From contig CALUJN010000090.1 in the NCBI GenBank assembly GCA_944320985.1, positions 1 through 49,315 of the forward strand: a stretch of DNA of 49,315 nucleotides, read 5' to 3'. Origin of the DNA: an uncultured Alistipes sp. Lineage in GTDB: Bacteria > Bacteroidota > Bacteroidia > Bacteroidales > Rikenellaceae. Below the pieces are notes generated by a model. It saw nothing but the letters and a program-made list of their open reading frames with translations. It did not search any database and was not told where the DNA came from. This document shows, piece by piece, positions 7,558-19,172 of this stretch. Each line of letters begins with the position of its first letter. Position 1 is the first letter of the stretch. The position numbers and the translations under genes were made by a program.

Positions 7558-8889
7558 ATGAAAGAAGTCAAGAAATGCAGCATCTCGGGCGTGGCATTCA
7601 CAATGGACATCGACGCCTACGAAGTTCTCGACGCCTATCTCGAGAGTCTGAAGAAAACCTATAAGGATACGCCGGACGGCGGGGAGATCGTCGCCGACAT
7701 CGAAGCCCGTATCGCCGAACTGATCCTCTCCGCACAGGACAACACCCGCGTCGTGGAGAAACCGCTTCTGCTGAACATCATCGCACAGATGGGATCCGCC
7801 GAGGACATCTCCGACGAGAGTTCCGACCGCGACCTGCAGTATGAAACGCCGCGCATCCCCCGCCGCCTCTATCGCGACACCGAAAATGCAAAACTCGGCG
7901 GCGTCTGTGCCGGCATCGGCAAATATTTCGACATCGACCCCGTATGGGTTCGTCTGGGACTCTTTCTGCCCATGCTGCTGAGTTGCTTCGGAGGCATTCC
8001 GTATCTCTTCTGGTTCGGACCCCTCTTCGGGAACCTCTTCGGCATCTTTCTGATCTGCTACTTCATCATGTGGTTTGCCGTTCCGGCTGCCCGTACGGCA
8101 CGTCAGAAGCTCGAAATGAACGGTGAACGGATTACCGCACACTCCATCAGCGAAGTCACCGCAGCCTCGAGCAACGATCCCGATTCAAAAGCCAAACCCA
8201 TCGTGGCCGAAGCCGTCTCGCTCTTCGGAAAGATCATCCTCATCCTGCTCAAGATCTTCGCCGGCATTCTCGTCTTCGGGCTCATCATGGGCGCCTTCAT
8301 TCTGGTCATCGGACTCTTTGCCGTCGTCATCGGAGGCCCCGAACAGATCCATCTGGGACGTCTTGCCGACTTTTCGCTCTGGGTGCCGATCCTCGGCATC
8401 TTCATGGTGCTGATCCCCGTCATCCTGATGATTTACGTCCTGATGTGTCTGATCGCCTCGCGCAAACCCGGCGGGAAAACCGTCCTGGCCATCTTCCTGC
8501 TGTGGATCGCCTCGATCATCGGTTGCTCGGTAATCGCCATCCGCGAGGATGTCAGCGACAAGCTCCATAAGAAAAAGGTCATCATGGAGCGGATCTTCCG
8601 CAGTGAGTTCATCATCGACGGAGATACCACGACGCTCGAACGTCTGCTCGAGGATTACGACCAGGAAAGCATCATCGAAGAGGGACGCCACACCGTACAC
8701 ATCACCGTCCCTTCGAAGTCGATCGACATCACCGTGAACAAAGGGGAAGGAGAACTGAAGGTCAATGCCGACGGCAAGGAGGTATCGATCCACGCTCAGA
8801 CCGACACCTCTGCGGAGTGTCTTCCCGACAGCAAAGCCGATACGACGGCTCAGACACAAAAGGCACTCCCGGCATCATCCGGAGAATAA
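7558..8889 (+). CDS. Large PspC domain-containing membrane protein
   Basis: Protein of 443 residues and the last gene of the PadR operon. Residues 1-90 repeat the soluble module of the first PspC protein (FTMDIDAYEVLDAYLESL, DIEARIAELI, MGSAEDISDE). A PspC domain follows at about 100-185 (KLGGVCAGIGKYFDIDPVWVRL plus two membrane helices). Three further hydrophobic segments lie between about 220 and 330. The C-terminal 110 residues are soluble and acidic with beta-strand character (ITVPSKSIDITVNKGEGEL). Function unknown beyond phage-shock-like membrane homeostasis. It is followed by a terminator. Confidence 0.85.
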   Translation: MKEVKKCSISGVAFTMDIDAYEVLDAYLESLKKTYKDTPDGGEIVADIEARIAELILSAQDNTRVVEKPLLLNIIAQMGSAEDISDESSDRDLQYETPRIPRRLYRDTENAKLGGVCAGIGKYFDIDPVWVRLGLFLPMLLSCFGGIPYLFWFGPLFGNLFGIFLICYFIMWFAVPAARTARQKLEMNGERITAHSISEVTAASSNDPDSKAKPIVAEAVSLFGKIILILLKIFAGILVFGLIMGAFILVIGLFAVVIGGPEQIHLGRLADFSLWVPILGIFMVLIPVILMIYVLMCLIASRKPGGKTVLAIFLLWIASIIGCSVIAIREDVSDKLHKKKVIMERIFRSEFIIDGDTTTLERLLEDYDQESIIEEGRHTVHITVPSKSIDITVNKGEGELKVNADGKEVSIHAQTDTSAECLPDSKADTTAQTQKALPASSGE

Positions 8890-8913
8890 TTCCGAAGCAA
8901 CAAGCTCCCACAG

Positions 8914-8951
8914 ACCGGAGGAGATCTCATGACAGAATCTCCTCCGGTTTC
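8914..8951 (+). terminator. Terminator of the PspC/PadR operon
   Basis: 12-base-pair hairpin (8914-8925 with 8937-8948, core CCGGAGGAGAT / ATCTCCTCCGG) 24 bases after the stop codon, followed by only a short T-run. Confidence 0.75.
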
Positions 8952-8974
8952 GTATGATCATATTTGGCCCTGTT

Positions 8975-9005
8975 TTTGAAAATACTGAAAAAATCACTAA
9001 CTTTG
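8975..9005 (+). promoter_or_regulatory. Promoter of pfkA (Bacteroidota -33/-7)
   Basis: TTTG at 8975-8978, 19 bases, TAACTTTG at 8998-9005. A full match to the Bacteroidota sigma-ABfr consensus, 30 bases upstream of the chosen pfkA start. Confidence 0.85.
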
Positions 9006-9035
9006 ACCGATTTTGTCGTTCAAACAAACGTGCGT

Positions 9036-10016
9036 ATGGGAGCTAACAAATGTATCGGCATTCTGACCTCCGGAGGCGATGCCCCGGGCATGAACGCCGC
9101 AATTCGGGCCGTGACGCGAAGCGCCATCTTCAACGGCTTCTCCGTCAAGGGAATCATGCGAGGATACAAGGGCCTCGTATTCAACGAGATCGTAGAATTC
9201 AAATCGCAAAGCGTCAGCAACATCATCCAGTTGGGCGGTACGATCCTCAAGACGGCCCGCTGCAAGGAGTTCCAGACACCCGAAGGGCGCAAACAGGCCT
9301 ACGACAACATGGTGGCGGCAGGAATCGACACGCTGGTCGTAATCGGAGGCGACGGCTCGCTGACCGGAGCCGGGATCTTCGCCCAGGAGTACAACGTCCC
9401 GATCGTGGGACTGGCCGGGACGATCGACAACGACCTGGGCGGTACGGATTCGACGATCGGCTACGACACGGCACTCAACACCATCATGGAGGCTGTCGAC
9501 AAACTCCGCGACACGGCCTCAAGCCACGAGCGGCTCTTCTTCGTCGAGGTAATGGGCCACACGGCCGGTTATCTGGCCCTGAACAGTGCCATCGCCACGG
9601 GATCCGAAGCGGCGATCATCCCGGAGATGGAGACGGAGGTCGACCAGCTGGCCGAGCTCATCAACCACGGATTCCGCAAAAGCAAGAACTCGGCGATCGT
9701 CATCGTCGCCGAAAACCCCAAGACGGGAGGCGCCACGGCCCTGGCCGAACGCGTAAAGAAGGAGTTCCCGCAATACGATGCCCGAGTGACGATCCTCGGA
9801 CACATCCAGCGCGGCGGCTCGCCGACGGCCGTGGACCGCATCCTCGCCTCCCGTATGGGCGAAGCGGCCATCGAGGCCATTCTCGACGGACAGCGCAACG
9901 TGATGATCGGCACGATGAACGGCCAGATCGTCTACGTACCCTTCGCCAAGGCGATCAAACACAACAAGGGCATCGACCGCGGCGATCTGGAACTGGTAAA
10001 AATTCTTTCGATCTAA
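9036..10016 (+). CDS. pfkA: ATP-dependent 6-phosphofructokinase
   Basis: Phosphorylates fructose 6-phosphate to fructose 1,6-bisphosphate, the committed step of glycolysis, in the cytoplasm. It has 326 residues, close to bacterial PfkA (about 320). Visible motifs are the nucleotide loop [19 protein letters not shown] at the N-terminus, GGDGSLTGA (the Gly after GGD typical of ATP-using rather than pyrophosphate-using enzymes), the catalytic [18 protein letters not shown] with its Asp, and the substrate loop [12 protein letters not shown]. The ATG at 9036 is chosen because it begins the family N-terminus and lies just after the promoter; an upstream in-frame start would include the promoter. 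Confidence 0.95.
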   Translation: MGANKCIGILTSGGDAPGMNAAIRAVTRSAIFNGFSVKGIMRGYKGLVFNEIVEFKSQSVSNIIQLGGTILKTARCKEFQTPEGRKQAYDNMVAAGIDTLVVIGGDGSLTGAGIFAQEYNVPIVGLAGTIDNDLGGTDSTIGYDTALNTIMEAVDKLRDTASSHERLFFVEVMGHTAGYLALNSAIATGSEAAIIPEMETEVDQLAELINHGFRKSKNSAIVIVAENPKTGGATALAERVKKEFPQYDARVTILGHIQRGGSPTAVDRILASRMGEAAIEAILDGQRNVMIGTMNGQIVYVPFAKAIKHNKGIDRGDLELVKILSI

Positions 10017-10053
10017 CACGGGTCGCCGACAGGCGATTCTGCCACTCAACCCC

Positions 10054-11088
10054 ATGAACTTCAACGAGAAACCAGAACACCGGCGCATCAAACGCGTCAT
10101 CGGAATCGGCAATGCCCTGACGGACATGCTGGTTAACCTGAAAACCGACTCCGTATTGGGACGGTTCAAACTGGCCAAAGGCTCCATGAGCCTCGTGGAC
10201 ACCCGGCTTCAGACCGAGATTTCGAAATCGGTAGCCGGACTCCCCTACTCGCTTTCGCTCGGAGGCTCGGCCGGAAACACGATCCGCGCCATGGCGCAAC
10301 TGGGCTGCAGCGTGGGATTCATCGGCAAGGTGGGGCCCGACACCACGGGCGATTTCTTCGTCCAGGCGCTCGACAACCTCGGCATCGAACCGATCATCTT
10401 CCGCGGGCAGGAGCGTTCGGGAAAATGCGTATCGCTGATCTCCGCGGACGGGGAGCGCACGATGATCACCCACCTCGGAGCCGCGTTGGAGCTCTCGGCC
10501 GAGGAGATCGAACCGACGATCTTCGACGGATACGACTGCCTTTATGTCGAGGGCTACCTGGTCCAGAACCACGACCTGATCCTCAAGGCCGCCCGCACGG
10601 CCAAGGAGTGCGGACTGAAGGTGGCCATCGATCTGGCCAGCTTCAACATCGTGGCGGAGAATCTCGAGTTTCTCCGCACGCTGGTCCGCGAACACGTCGA
10701 TATCGTCTTCGCCAACGAGGAGGAGGCCAAGACCTTCACCTGCGAGGCCGAGCCGCTCAATGCCCTGCAGCAGATCTCCGAGATGTGCGAACTGGCCGTC
10801 GTGAAGATCGGCACCAAGGGAGCCATGATCAAACAGGGCGACGAGGTCGTGCACGTAGGTATCATGGCCGCCGCCAAACGGGTCGACACAACGGGCGCCG
10901 GAGATTTCTATGCCGCAGGCTTCATGGCGGGGCTCTGCGACGGTCTTTCGCTGCGTCAGTGCGGAACGATCGGAGCCATCACGGCGGGCAAGGTGATCGA
11001 GGTCGTGGGCACAACCTTCGGCGAAGAGGCCTGGAAGGATATCTACCGGCTGGTCAGCAAGGTCAAGCACGAAAAGTACCTCTTCTGA
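10054..11088 (+). CDS. PfkB-family carbohydrate kinase, adenosine-kinase-like
   Basis: Ribokinase-fold kinase of 344 residues. The first PfkB signature is at about 67-92 (SLGGSAGNTIRAMAQLGCSVGFIGKVG). The second, carrying the catalytic Asp and anion hole, is DTTGAGDFYAAGFMAG near residue 277. Sequence style (GNALTDMLV start, MSLVD segment) is that of the adenosine kinase-like branch common in Bacteroidota, so the substrate is probably a nucleoside rather than a sugar phosphate; this is not certain. It lies 37 bases after pfkA with no terminator between, hence probably co-transcribed, and ends at a strong bidirectional terminator. Confidence 0.88.
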   Translation: MNFNEKPEHRRIKRVIGIGNALTDMLVNLKTDSVLGRFKLAKGSMSLVDTRLQTEISKSVAGLPYSLSLGGSAGNTIRAMAQLGCSVGFIGKVGPDTTGDFFVQALDNLGIEPIIFRGQERSGKCVSLISADGERTMITHLGAALELSAEEIEPTIFDGYDCLYVEGYLVQNHDLILKAARTAKECGLKVAIDLASFNIVAENLEFLRTLVREHVDIVFANEEEAKTFTCEAEPLNALQQISEMCELAVVKIGTKGAMIKQGDEVVHVGIMAAAKRVDTTGAGDFYAAGFMAGLCDGLSLRQCGTIGAITAGKVIEVVGTTFGEEAWKDIYRLVSKVKHEKYLF

Positions 11089-11106
11089 TGCTGATTCCAG
11101 GAAACG

Positions 11107-11138
11107 AAAAGCCGACCCTTTGCAAAGGGCCGGCTTTT
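11107..11138. terminator. Bidirectional terminator between pfkB-like gene and glycosyltransferase gene
   Basis: Hairpin AAAAGCCG-A-CCCTTT-GC-AAAGGG-C-CGGCTTTT with A/T runs on both sides. It lies between two convergent genes and can serve both. Confidence 0.9.
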
Positions 11139-11214
11139 CCGATTTTCAGAGCGGACCGCGACCGATAGGCCGACAGCCGCAGCCGCAACCACGAGCGGGA
11201 GCAGTCGCAATCAA

Positions 11215-12132
11215 TCACGCTTTGCGGTCGGTCAGTCCGAACAGCCCCCGGGAGATTCCGCAACGCATCCGCAAAAGCCACAACGACTTGCGGGGCGACA
11301 GGCGAAGGAGAAATCCCAAAGCCAGCAACAGCGTTGCCGCCCATTTGGCGATCTCGGAGACAAGCGCCTTCGGCAAGCGGTGGTCCCGCCGGGCCCGGAG
11401 CCGCTGGCTGACTCCGATGTTAAGGCTCAGACGCCGGAAATAATCAAGAGTAAGTTTCTGCGGCGGAATGATATGCCACATCACGGCATCGGGAACATAC
11501 CAAAGCGTTTCGCCGCCCCGTTGCAGGCGTTGGAAAAAGTCACTTTCCTCGCCGCCGATCAATTTGCCGTTCACTCGGCCCAACGCCGGGTCAAAGTCAC
11601 CGTACTTCGTCACGACCGCACTCCGGAATGCCATATTGCCGCCCCCCGGAATCCGCCCCGCAGGAAACGGACGCACCCGCGGTCCGAAATCCATCGGGTT
11701 GGCAATGGGTTGCTCGGTATAGTGCGACATCCAGTCCGGACGTCCCGCAGGATACTCGGCGATGATCCGGCCACCGGCCACCGCGGCCCCGGGATTCGCG
11801 TCGAAAAACGAGGCATAGGCCCGCAGAAAACCGGGATTGATACGTTCATCATCGTCGATGATGGCCACCAAGGGTGCCGAAACCTCCCGAAGCCCCCGAT
11901 TGCGGGCATGCGAGAGCCCCGGATTCGGCTCGAAGACCATGCGGAGGTTCAGATCCGGATACTGCGCGGCAAAGGCCGCAAACCGCTCCCCGGTATCGTC
12001 CACCGAGTTGTTGTTCACGACCACACACTCCCACTCCCCGGACGGAAGATCCTGTCGCACAACCGATCTCAAAGCCTCAACGAGTTGTTGCGCCCGGTTG
12101 TGCGTGGCAATTATGAGCGAAATACGAATCAT
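11215..12132 (-). CDS. Family 2 glycosyltransferase
   Basis: GT-A type transferase of 305 residues that moves a sugar from a nucleotide donor to an unknown acceptor (cell-surface glycan or lipid). It has the N-terminal SLIIATHNRA strand-loop, VVVNNNSVDDT, the donor and metal-binding DDD at 93-95 (AIIDDDERINPGF), and the acceptor-side GGEESDFFQRL motif with its ED-type pair. A hydrophobic segment near 255-275 and a basic C-terminus suggest membrane association. It is a single gene, divergent from dsbD. A near-match -7 element (reverse complement of 12137-12144, TACTTTCG) lies almost on the ATG, so the transcript may have little or no leader. Confidence 0.88.
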   Translation of the reverse strand: MIRISLIIATHNRAQQLVEALRSVVRQDLPSGEWECVVVNNNSVDDTGERFAAFAAQYPDLNLRMVFEPNPGLSHARNRGLREVSAPLVAIIDDDERINPGFLRAYASFFDANPGAAVAGGRIIAEYPAGRPDWMSHYTEQPIANPMDFGPRVRPFPAGRIPGGGNMAFRSAVVTKYGDFDPALGRVNGKLIGGEESDFFQRLQRGGETLWYVPDAVMWHIIPPQKLTLDYFRRLSLNIGVSQRLRARRDHRLPKALVSEIAKWAATLLLALGFLLRLSPRKSLWLLRMRCGISRGLFGLTDRKA

Positions 12133-12166
12133 GATGCGAAAGTAACGATTTATTCACAAAAAAGTG

Positions 12167-12174
12167 TATATTTG
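12167..12174 (+). promoter_or_regulatory. -7 promoter element of dsbD
   Basis: TATATTTG matches TAnnTTTG and lies 24 bases upstream of the dsbD ATG. No clear TTTG at the -33 distance. Confidence 0.65.
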
Positions 12175-12197
12175 CAAAAATATCAAGCAACAACACC

Positions 12198-14195
12198 ATG
12201 CAAAAATTGATTCGAAACCTTCTGCCGCTCCTGACGACCCTGCTCGCCGTAACGGCTTTTGCTCAGGGTGTTACCTGGAAAAGCACGGTCGAGGCGCTCG
12301 AAGGCGATTCGTACCGGATCGTTCTCGAGGCTTCCATTCCTTCGGGCTACCACATGTACGATATGGGACCCTACGAAGGTGCCGGCCCCAACGCCACCAT
12401 CATCACCTTCACCCCCGGAGAGGGAGCCACGCTCGACGGCGCCGTTGAACCGCTCGTCGCCCCCCACCGTTATTTCGACCCCACCTACAACATGGAGATC
12501 GGAACCTACGAAGGCAAGGCGCAGTTCGCACAGCGCGTGCGGCTCTCCGTTCCACAGACCGAAATCAAGGCTCAAATCGAGTGGATGATCTGCGACGATA
12601 CGAGCTGCATGCCTCCCGAGGATCTGGAGTTGACGATTGCCATCCCCGAGGGCGCCGCCACGTCGGAGGCCGTCGCCGAGGTTGCCCCGACGCCCGAAGC
12701 CGCTCCCGTCGCCAAGGATGCCGCAGGCAGCAAAAGCATCTGGGGACTGATCATCGAGGCGATTCTCTGGGGATTTGCCGCGCTGCTGACCCCCTGCGTC
12801 TTCCCGATGGTTCCGATGACCGTTTCGTACTTCCTCAAAGGCGAAGGCGGGCCCGCCATGGGCCGACTCCGCGCCGCTTTGTACGGACTCTTCATCGTCC
12901 TGCTCTATACGGTGCCCATCGCCGCCATCATCCTCATCACGCGTATCGTCGGAGGCGACGCCGTGACGGCCGACATTTTCAACTGGCTCGCCACGCACTG
13001 GCTCCCGAACATCCTCTTCTTCCTCGTCTTCATGGTCTTCGCCGCCTCGTTCTTCGGGGCCTTTGAGATCACCATGCCCTCGTGGATGGTCAACAAGACC
13101 GATTCGAAGGCCGACACCAAGGGACTTGGAGGCATCTTCTTCCTGGCTCTGACGCTCGTCCTCGTCTCGTTCTCCTGCACGGGCCCCATCGTCGGGTCGG
13201 TGCTCATCAAGTCCACCTCCGGGGAGTTCTGGACCCCGATCATCACCATGCTGGCCTTCTCCGTGGCCTTCGCCCTCCCGTTCACCCTCTTCGCCCTCTT
13301 CCCGTCGGTATTGAAGAAGATGCCCAAAAGCGGCGGATGGTTGAACTCCGTAAAGGTTGTGCTGGGATTCATCGAGGTCGCGCTCGGCATGAAGTTCCTC
13401 TCGGTGGCCGACCAGACCTACCACTGGGGACTGCTCGACCGTGAGATCTACCTCGCCATCTGGATCGTCGTCTTCTCGCTGCTGGGGCTCTACCTGCTGG
13501 GCAAGCTCCGTTTTGCACACGATGACGAAGTGAAACATCTCGGCGTGGGACGGCTCGCACTGGCCATCATCGTACTGTCGTTCGTCGTCTACATGATCCC
13601 CGGCATGTGGGGTGCTCCGTTGAAGGGTCTTTCGGGATACCTCCCGCCCATCACCTCGCAGGACTTCGTACTCGGAGCCAACACCGTCTCCGCAGCACCT
13701 GCCGCCACGGCCGACGGCATCGACGGCAAACGCAAATACAGCGACTTCCTCCACCTCCCGCACGGACTCGAAGGCTTCTTCGATTTGAAGGAGGCCGAGG
13801 CATACGCCGCCAAAGTCGGCAAACCGATCTTCATCGACTTCACCGGCCACGGATGCGTCAACTGCCGCGAAATGGAGGCCCGCGTATGGTCCGATCCGCA
13901 GGTGCTGGAGATCCTGCGCAACGACTACGTGATCTGCGCCCTCTATTCGGACGACAAGAAGGTCCTGCCCGAAGAGGAGTGGGTGACGACCGATGCCGGA
14001 AAGGTGTTGAAAAGCCTCGGAAAGATCAACTCCTACTATGCGTTGAAGACCTACGGCGTCAATGCACAGCCCTACTACGTCCTGCAGGACAATCAGGGAA
14101 AGATCCTCACCGAACCTCGCGGATATGACCTCGACATCCAGGGTTTCGTCGACTTCCTCCAAAAGGGGATCGAGGCCTACCGGGCCAACCGCTAA
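12198..14195 (+). CDS. dsbD: Thiol:disulfide interchange protein DsbD
   Basis: Transfers reducing power from cytoplasmic thioredoxin across the inner membrane to periplasmic proteins. It has 665 residues in the full three-domain arrangement: signal peptide (1-23, AFAQ cut), N-terminal immunoglobulin-like DsbD-alpha domain with the Cys pair CDDTSC (about 132-137), a CcdA-like membrane domain of about eight helices (residues about 180-470), and a C-terminal thioredoxin domain with CVNC in GHGCVNCREMEARVW (about 552-566). Single gene with its own promoter and terminator. The separate thioredoxin lipoprotein at 24136 could be a downstream partner, but that is inference. Confidence 0.93.
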   Translation: MQKLIRNLLPLLTTLLAVTAFAQGVTWKSTVEALEGDSYRIVLEASIPSGYHMYDMGPYEGAGPNATIITFTPGEGATLDGAVEPLVAPHRYFDPTYNMEIGTYEGKAQFAQRVRLSVPQTEIKAQIEWMICDDTSCMPPEDLELTIAIPEGAATSEAVAEVAPTPEAAPVAKDAAGSKSIWGLIIEAILWGFAALLTPCVFPMVPMTVSYFLKGEGGPAMGRLRAALYGLFIVLLYTVPIAAIILITRIVGGDAVTADIFNWLATHWLPNILFFLVFMVFAASFFGAFEITMPSWMVNKTDSKADTKGLGGIFFLALTLVLVSFSCTGPIVGSVLIKSTSGEFWTPIITMLAFSVAFALPFTLFALFPSVLKKMPKSGGWLNSVKVVLGFIEVALGMKFLSVADQTYHWGLLDREIYLAIWIVVFSLLGLYLLGKLRFAHDDEVKHLGVGRLALAIIVLSFVVYMIPGMWGAPLKGLSGYLPPITSQDFVLGANTVSAAPAATADGIDGKRKYSDFLHLPHGLEGFFDLKEAEAYAAKVGKPIFIDFTGHGCVNCREMEARVWSDPQVLEILRNDYVICALYSDDKKVLPEEEWVTTDAGKVLKSLGKINSYYALKTYGVNAQPYYVLQDNQGKILTEPRGYDLDIQGFVDFLQKGIEAYRANR

Positions 14196-14217
14196 GAGAC
14201 AGACTCTCCCGAGACAG

Positions 14218-14255
14218 GAGGCCCCGACTGCCGATATGCAGTCGGGGCCTCTTTT
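14218..14255 (+). terminator. Terminator of dsbD
   Basis: Perfect hairpin GAGGCCCCGACTGC / GCAGTCGGGGCCTC (14218-14231 with 14238-14251) followed by TTTT, 22 bases after the dsbD stop. Confidence 0.9.
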
Positions 14256-14343
14256 CATCGGGCGACCGGTACCGGAATTCAAGGCCGCGCTCCAACCTTG
14301 TCCAGGCACAGGAACCCGGGACGAAAACGGCACCGCAAGCGGG

Positions 14344-14508
14344 TCATCGCTCCTTTTTCACCTCGGAGTTTTCCGAGAAGGCGGCCTTTACCTCTTCCTC
14401 CTTTGCATGGCGCTGTTTCGAGGTCGGGGCTTCGCCCTCCTTGACCAGATGATGAATGTTGCGTTCGAAATTCGCCTCACAGGGCGAGCATTTTTCCTTC
14501 TCTTTCAT
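14344..14508 (-). CDS. Small Cys-motif protein, 54 residues, unknown function
   Basis: ATG at 14508 opens a 54-codon frame to TGA. The product starts MKEKEKCSPCEANFERNIHHL, with a CxxC pair at residues 7-10 and HH at 19-20, then becomes highly charged and Lys/Glu-rich. The only small gene that fits this 490-base gap: a near-consensus -7 element (reverse strand GTAATTTGC, 14540-14548) lies about 30 bases upstream, and terminator hairpins bound it on both sides (14218-14255 and 14577-14615). CxxC plus a His pair could bind a metal. No family is recognised and the call rests on codon structure and context. Confidence 0.5.
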   Translation of the reverse strand: MKEKEKCSPCEANFERNIHHLVKEGEAPTSKQRHAKEEEVKAAFSENSEVKKER

Positions 14509-14576
14509 AATATGGATATTTAGTTACGATTCGTGCGTTGCAAATTACGGGCCGCAACCTCTCCCGGAAAAAGGAA

Positions 14577-14615
14577 GAGCCGCCCGGAAGATTCGATTCC
14601 GGACGGCTCGCTTTT
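14577..14615. terminator. Terminator after the beta-galactosidase gene
   Basis: Hairpin GAGCCGCCCGGA / TCCGGACGGCTC with one mismatch. Leftward transcripts from the GH2 gene, which ends at 14685, meet the hairpin and then a T-rich stretch. Confidence 0.75.
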
Positions 14616-14684
14616 CGGTTTCAGCCAATCGGAGAAGATCGGAAATAGCGTCTCCGACACCCTCCGACATCGCGCTCAACGGCC

Positions 14685-17924
<3,240 letters not shown>

Positions 17925-18036
17925 TTATAGACAGTCGGCAGTTTTTCCATCGCCGGAGGCCGATCCACAACGGTGGGGACACCGCCCGGACGCATAAAAA
18001 CAGAAAACTTTATTCGGTTTTTTGGGTACAAAATCG

Positions 18037-18044
18037 TATCTTTG
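18037..18044 (+). promoter_or_regulatory. -7 promoter element of the RND efflux operon
   Basis: TATCTTTG matches TAnnTTTG, 36 bases upstream of the adaptor gene ATG. No TTTG at ideal -33 distance. No regulator gene or clear operator adjoins it. Confidence 0.65.
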
Positions 18045-18080
18045 TCAACAATCATCAAATCCAAAAGCTCACTCTCGGCA

Positions 18081-19160
18081 ATGAACAAAAAGAAGAAATG
18101 GATCATTACGGCCATTATTCTGGCTCTATTCTGTGCGGCACTCGGCATCTATAACTACTACGGCAATCGCTCGACAGCCGAAGAGGAGGAGAGGCCCGTT
18201 GTTTCGTCCCGCTCCCGAAGCATACTCAACGTCAACGGAGTCATCATCCGCCCCCAGGCCCTGACCGACGGAATCACCACGGTCGGCAACCTGCTCCCCG
18301 ACGAAGAGGTCGACCTCTCGTTCGAAACCTCCGGCAAGATCGTGGCCATCAATTTCCAGGAGGGTTCCACGGTCCGCAAGGGCGAACTCCTGGCCAAGGT
18401 GAACGACAAACCGCTGCTGGCCCAGCTCTCGCGCTACGAAGCGCAGGTCAAACTGGCCGAAGACCGTGTTTACCGCCAGAGCGCCCTGCTCGAACGCGAC
18501 GCCGTGAGTCAGGAGGCCTACGAACAGGCCCGGACGGAATTGGCCATGCTCAATGCCGATATCGACATCGTGAAATCCAATATCGCCCTGACCGAACTCC
18601 GCGCACCGTTCGACGGAATCATCGGTCTGCGCAACGTCAGCGAAGGGGCCTACGCTTCGCCGTCGGTCGTCGTGGCCAAGCTCACGAAGATCTCCCCGCT
18701 GAAGATCGACTTCTTCGTCCCGGAGCGCTATGCCAGCCAGATCCATCCCGGGACACGCCTCTCGTTCACCATCGAAGGCCGTCAGGAGCGATTCGAGGCC
18801 ACGGTCTACGCCACCGAATCGCAGGTCGACGTGACGACCCGTACACTGGCCGTCCGGGCCCGTTATCCGAATGCCCGGGGACGGCTGCTGCCCGGACGTT
18901 TCGCCACGGTACAGATCCGCATGCACGAAATTCCCGATGCCATCGCCGTGCCGACCGAAGCCATCGTCCCCGAAATGGGAGTCGACAAGGTCTTCCTCTA
19001 CCGCAACGGAAAGGCCCATGCCGTCGAGGTGACAACCGGACTGCGCACCGAATCACAGATTCAGATCATCAACGGCCTGAGTGTCGGCGACACGCTCCTC
19101 ACCTCCGGTACGCTCCAGCTGCGCGAGGGGCTGCCCGTCAAACTCGACCACGTCGAATAA
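18081..19160 (+). CDS. RND efflux periplasmic adaptor (membrane fusion) protein
   Basis: Adaptor of 359 residues that links the inner-membrane pump to the outer-membrane channel. A membrane anchor or signal helix (about 6-24) is followed by a lipoyl/beta-barrel segment (EVDLSFETSGKIVAINFQEGSTVRKGELLAKV), a helical hairpin (about 115-175, KLAEDRVYRQSALLERDAVSQ), the return lipoyl half (LTELRAPFDGIIGLRNVSEGAYASP), a beta-barrel domain and a membrane-proximal domain (AVPTEAIVPEMGVDKVFL). The ATG at 18081 places the anchor at the N-terminus; the upstream in-frame extension contains the promoter. First gene of a complete tripartite efflux operon. Confidence 0.93.
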   Translation: MNKKKKWIITAIILALFCAALGIYNYYGNRSTAEEEERPVVSSRSRSILNVNGVIIRPQALTDGITTVGNLLPDEEVDLSFETSGKIVAINFQEGSTVRKGELLAKVNDKPLLAQLSRYEAQVKLAEDRVYRQSALLERDAVSQEAYEQARTELAMLNADIDIVKSNIALTELRAPFDGIIGLRNVSEGAYASPSVVVAKLTKISPLKIDFFVPERYASQIHPGTRLSFTIEGRQERFEATVYATESQVDVTTRTLAVRARYPNARGRLLPGRFATVQIRMHEIPDAIAVPTEAIVPEMGVDKVFLYRNGKAHAVEVTTGLRTESQIQIINGLSVGDTLLTSGTLQLREGLPVKLDHVE

Positions 19161-19172
19161 ACTCCACGCCGC

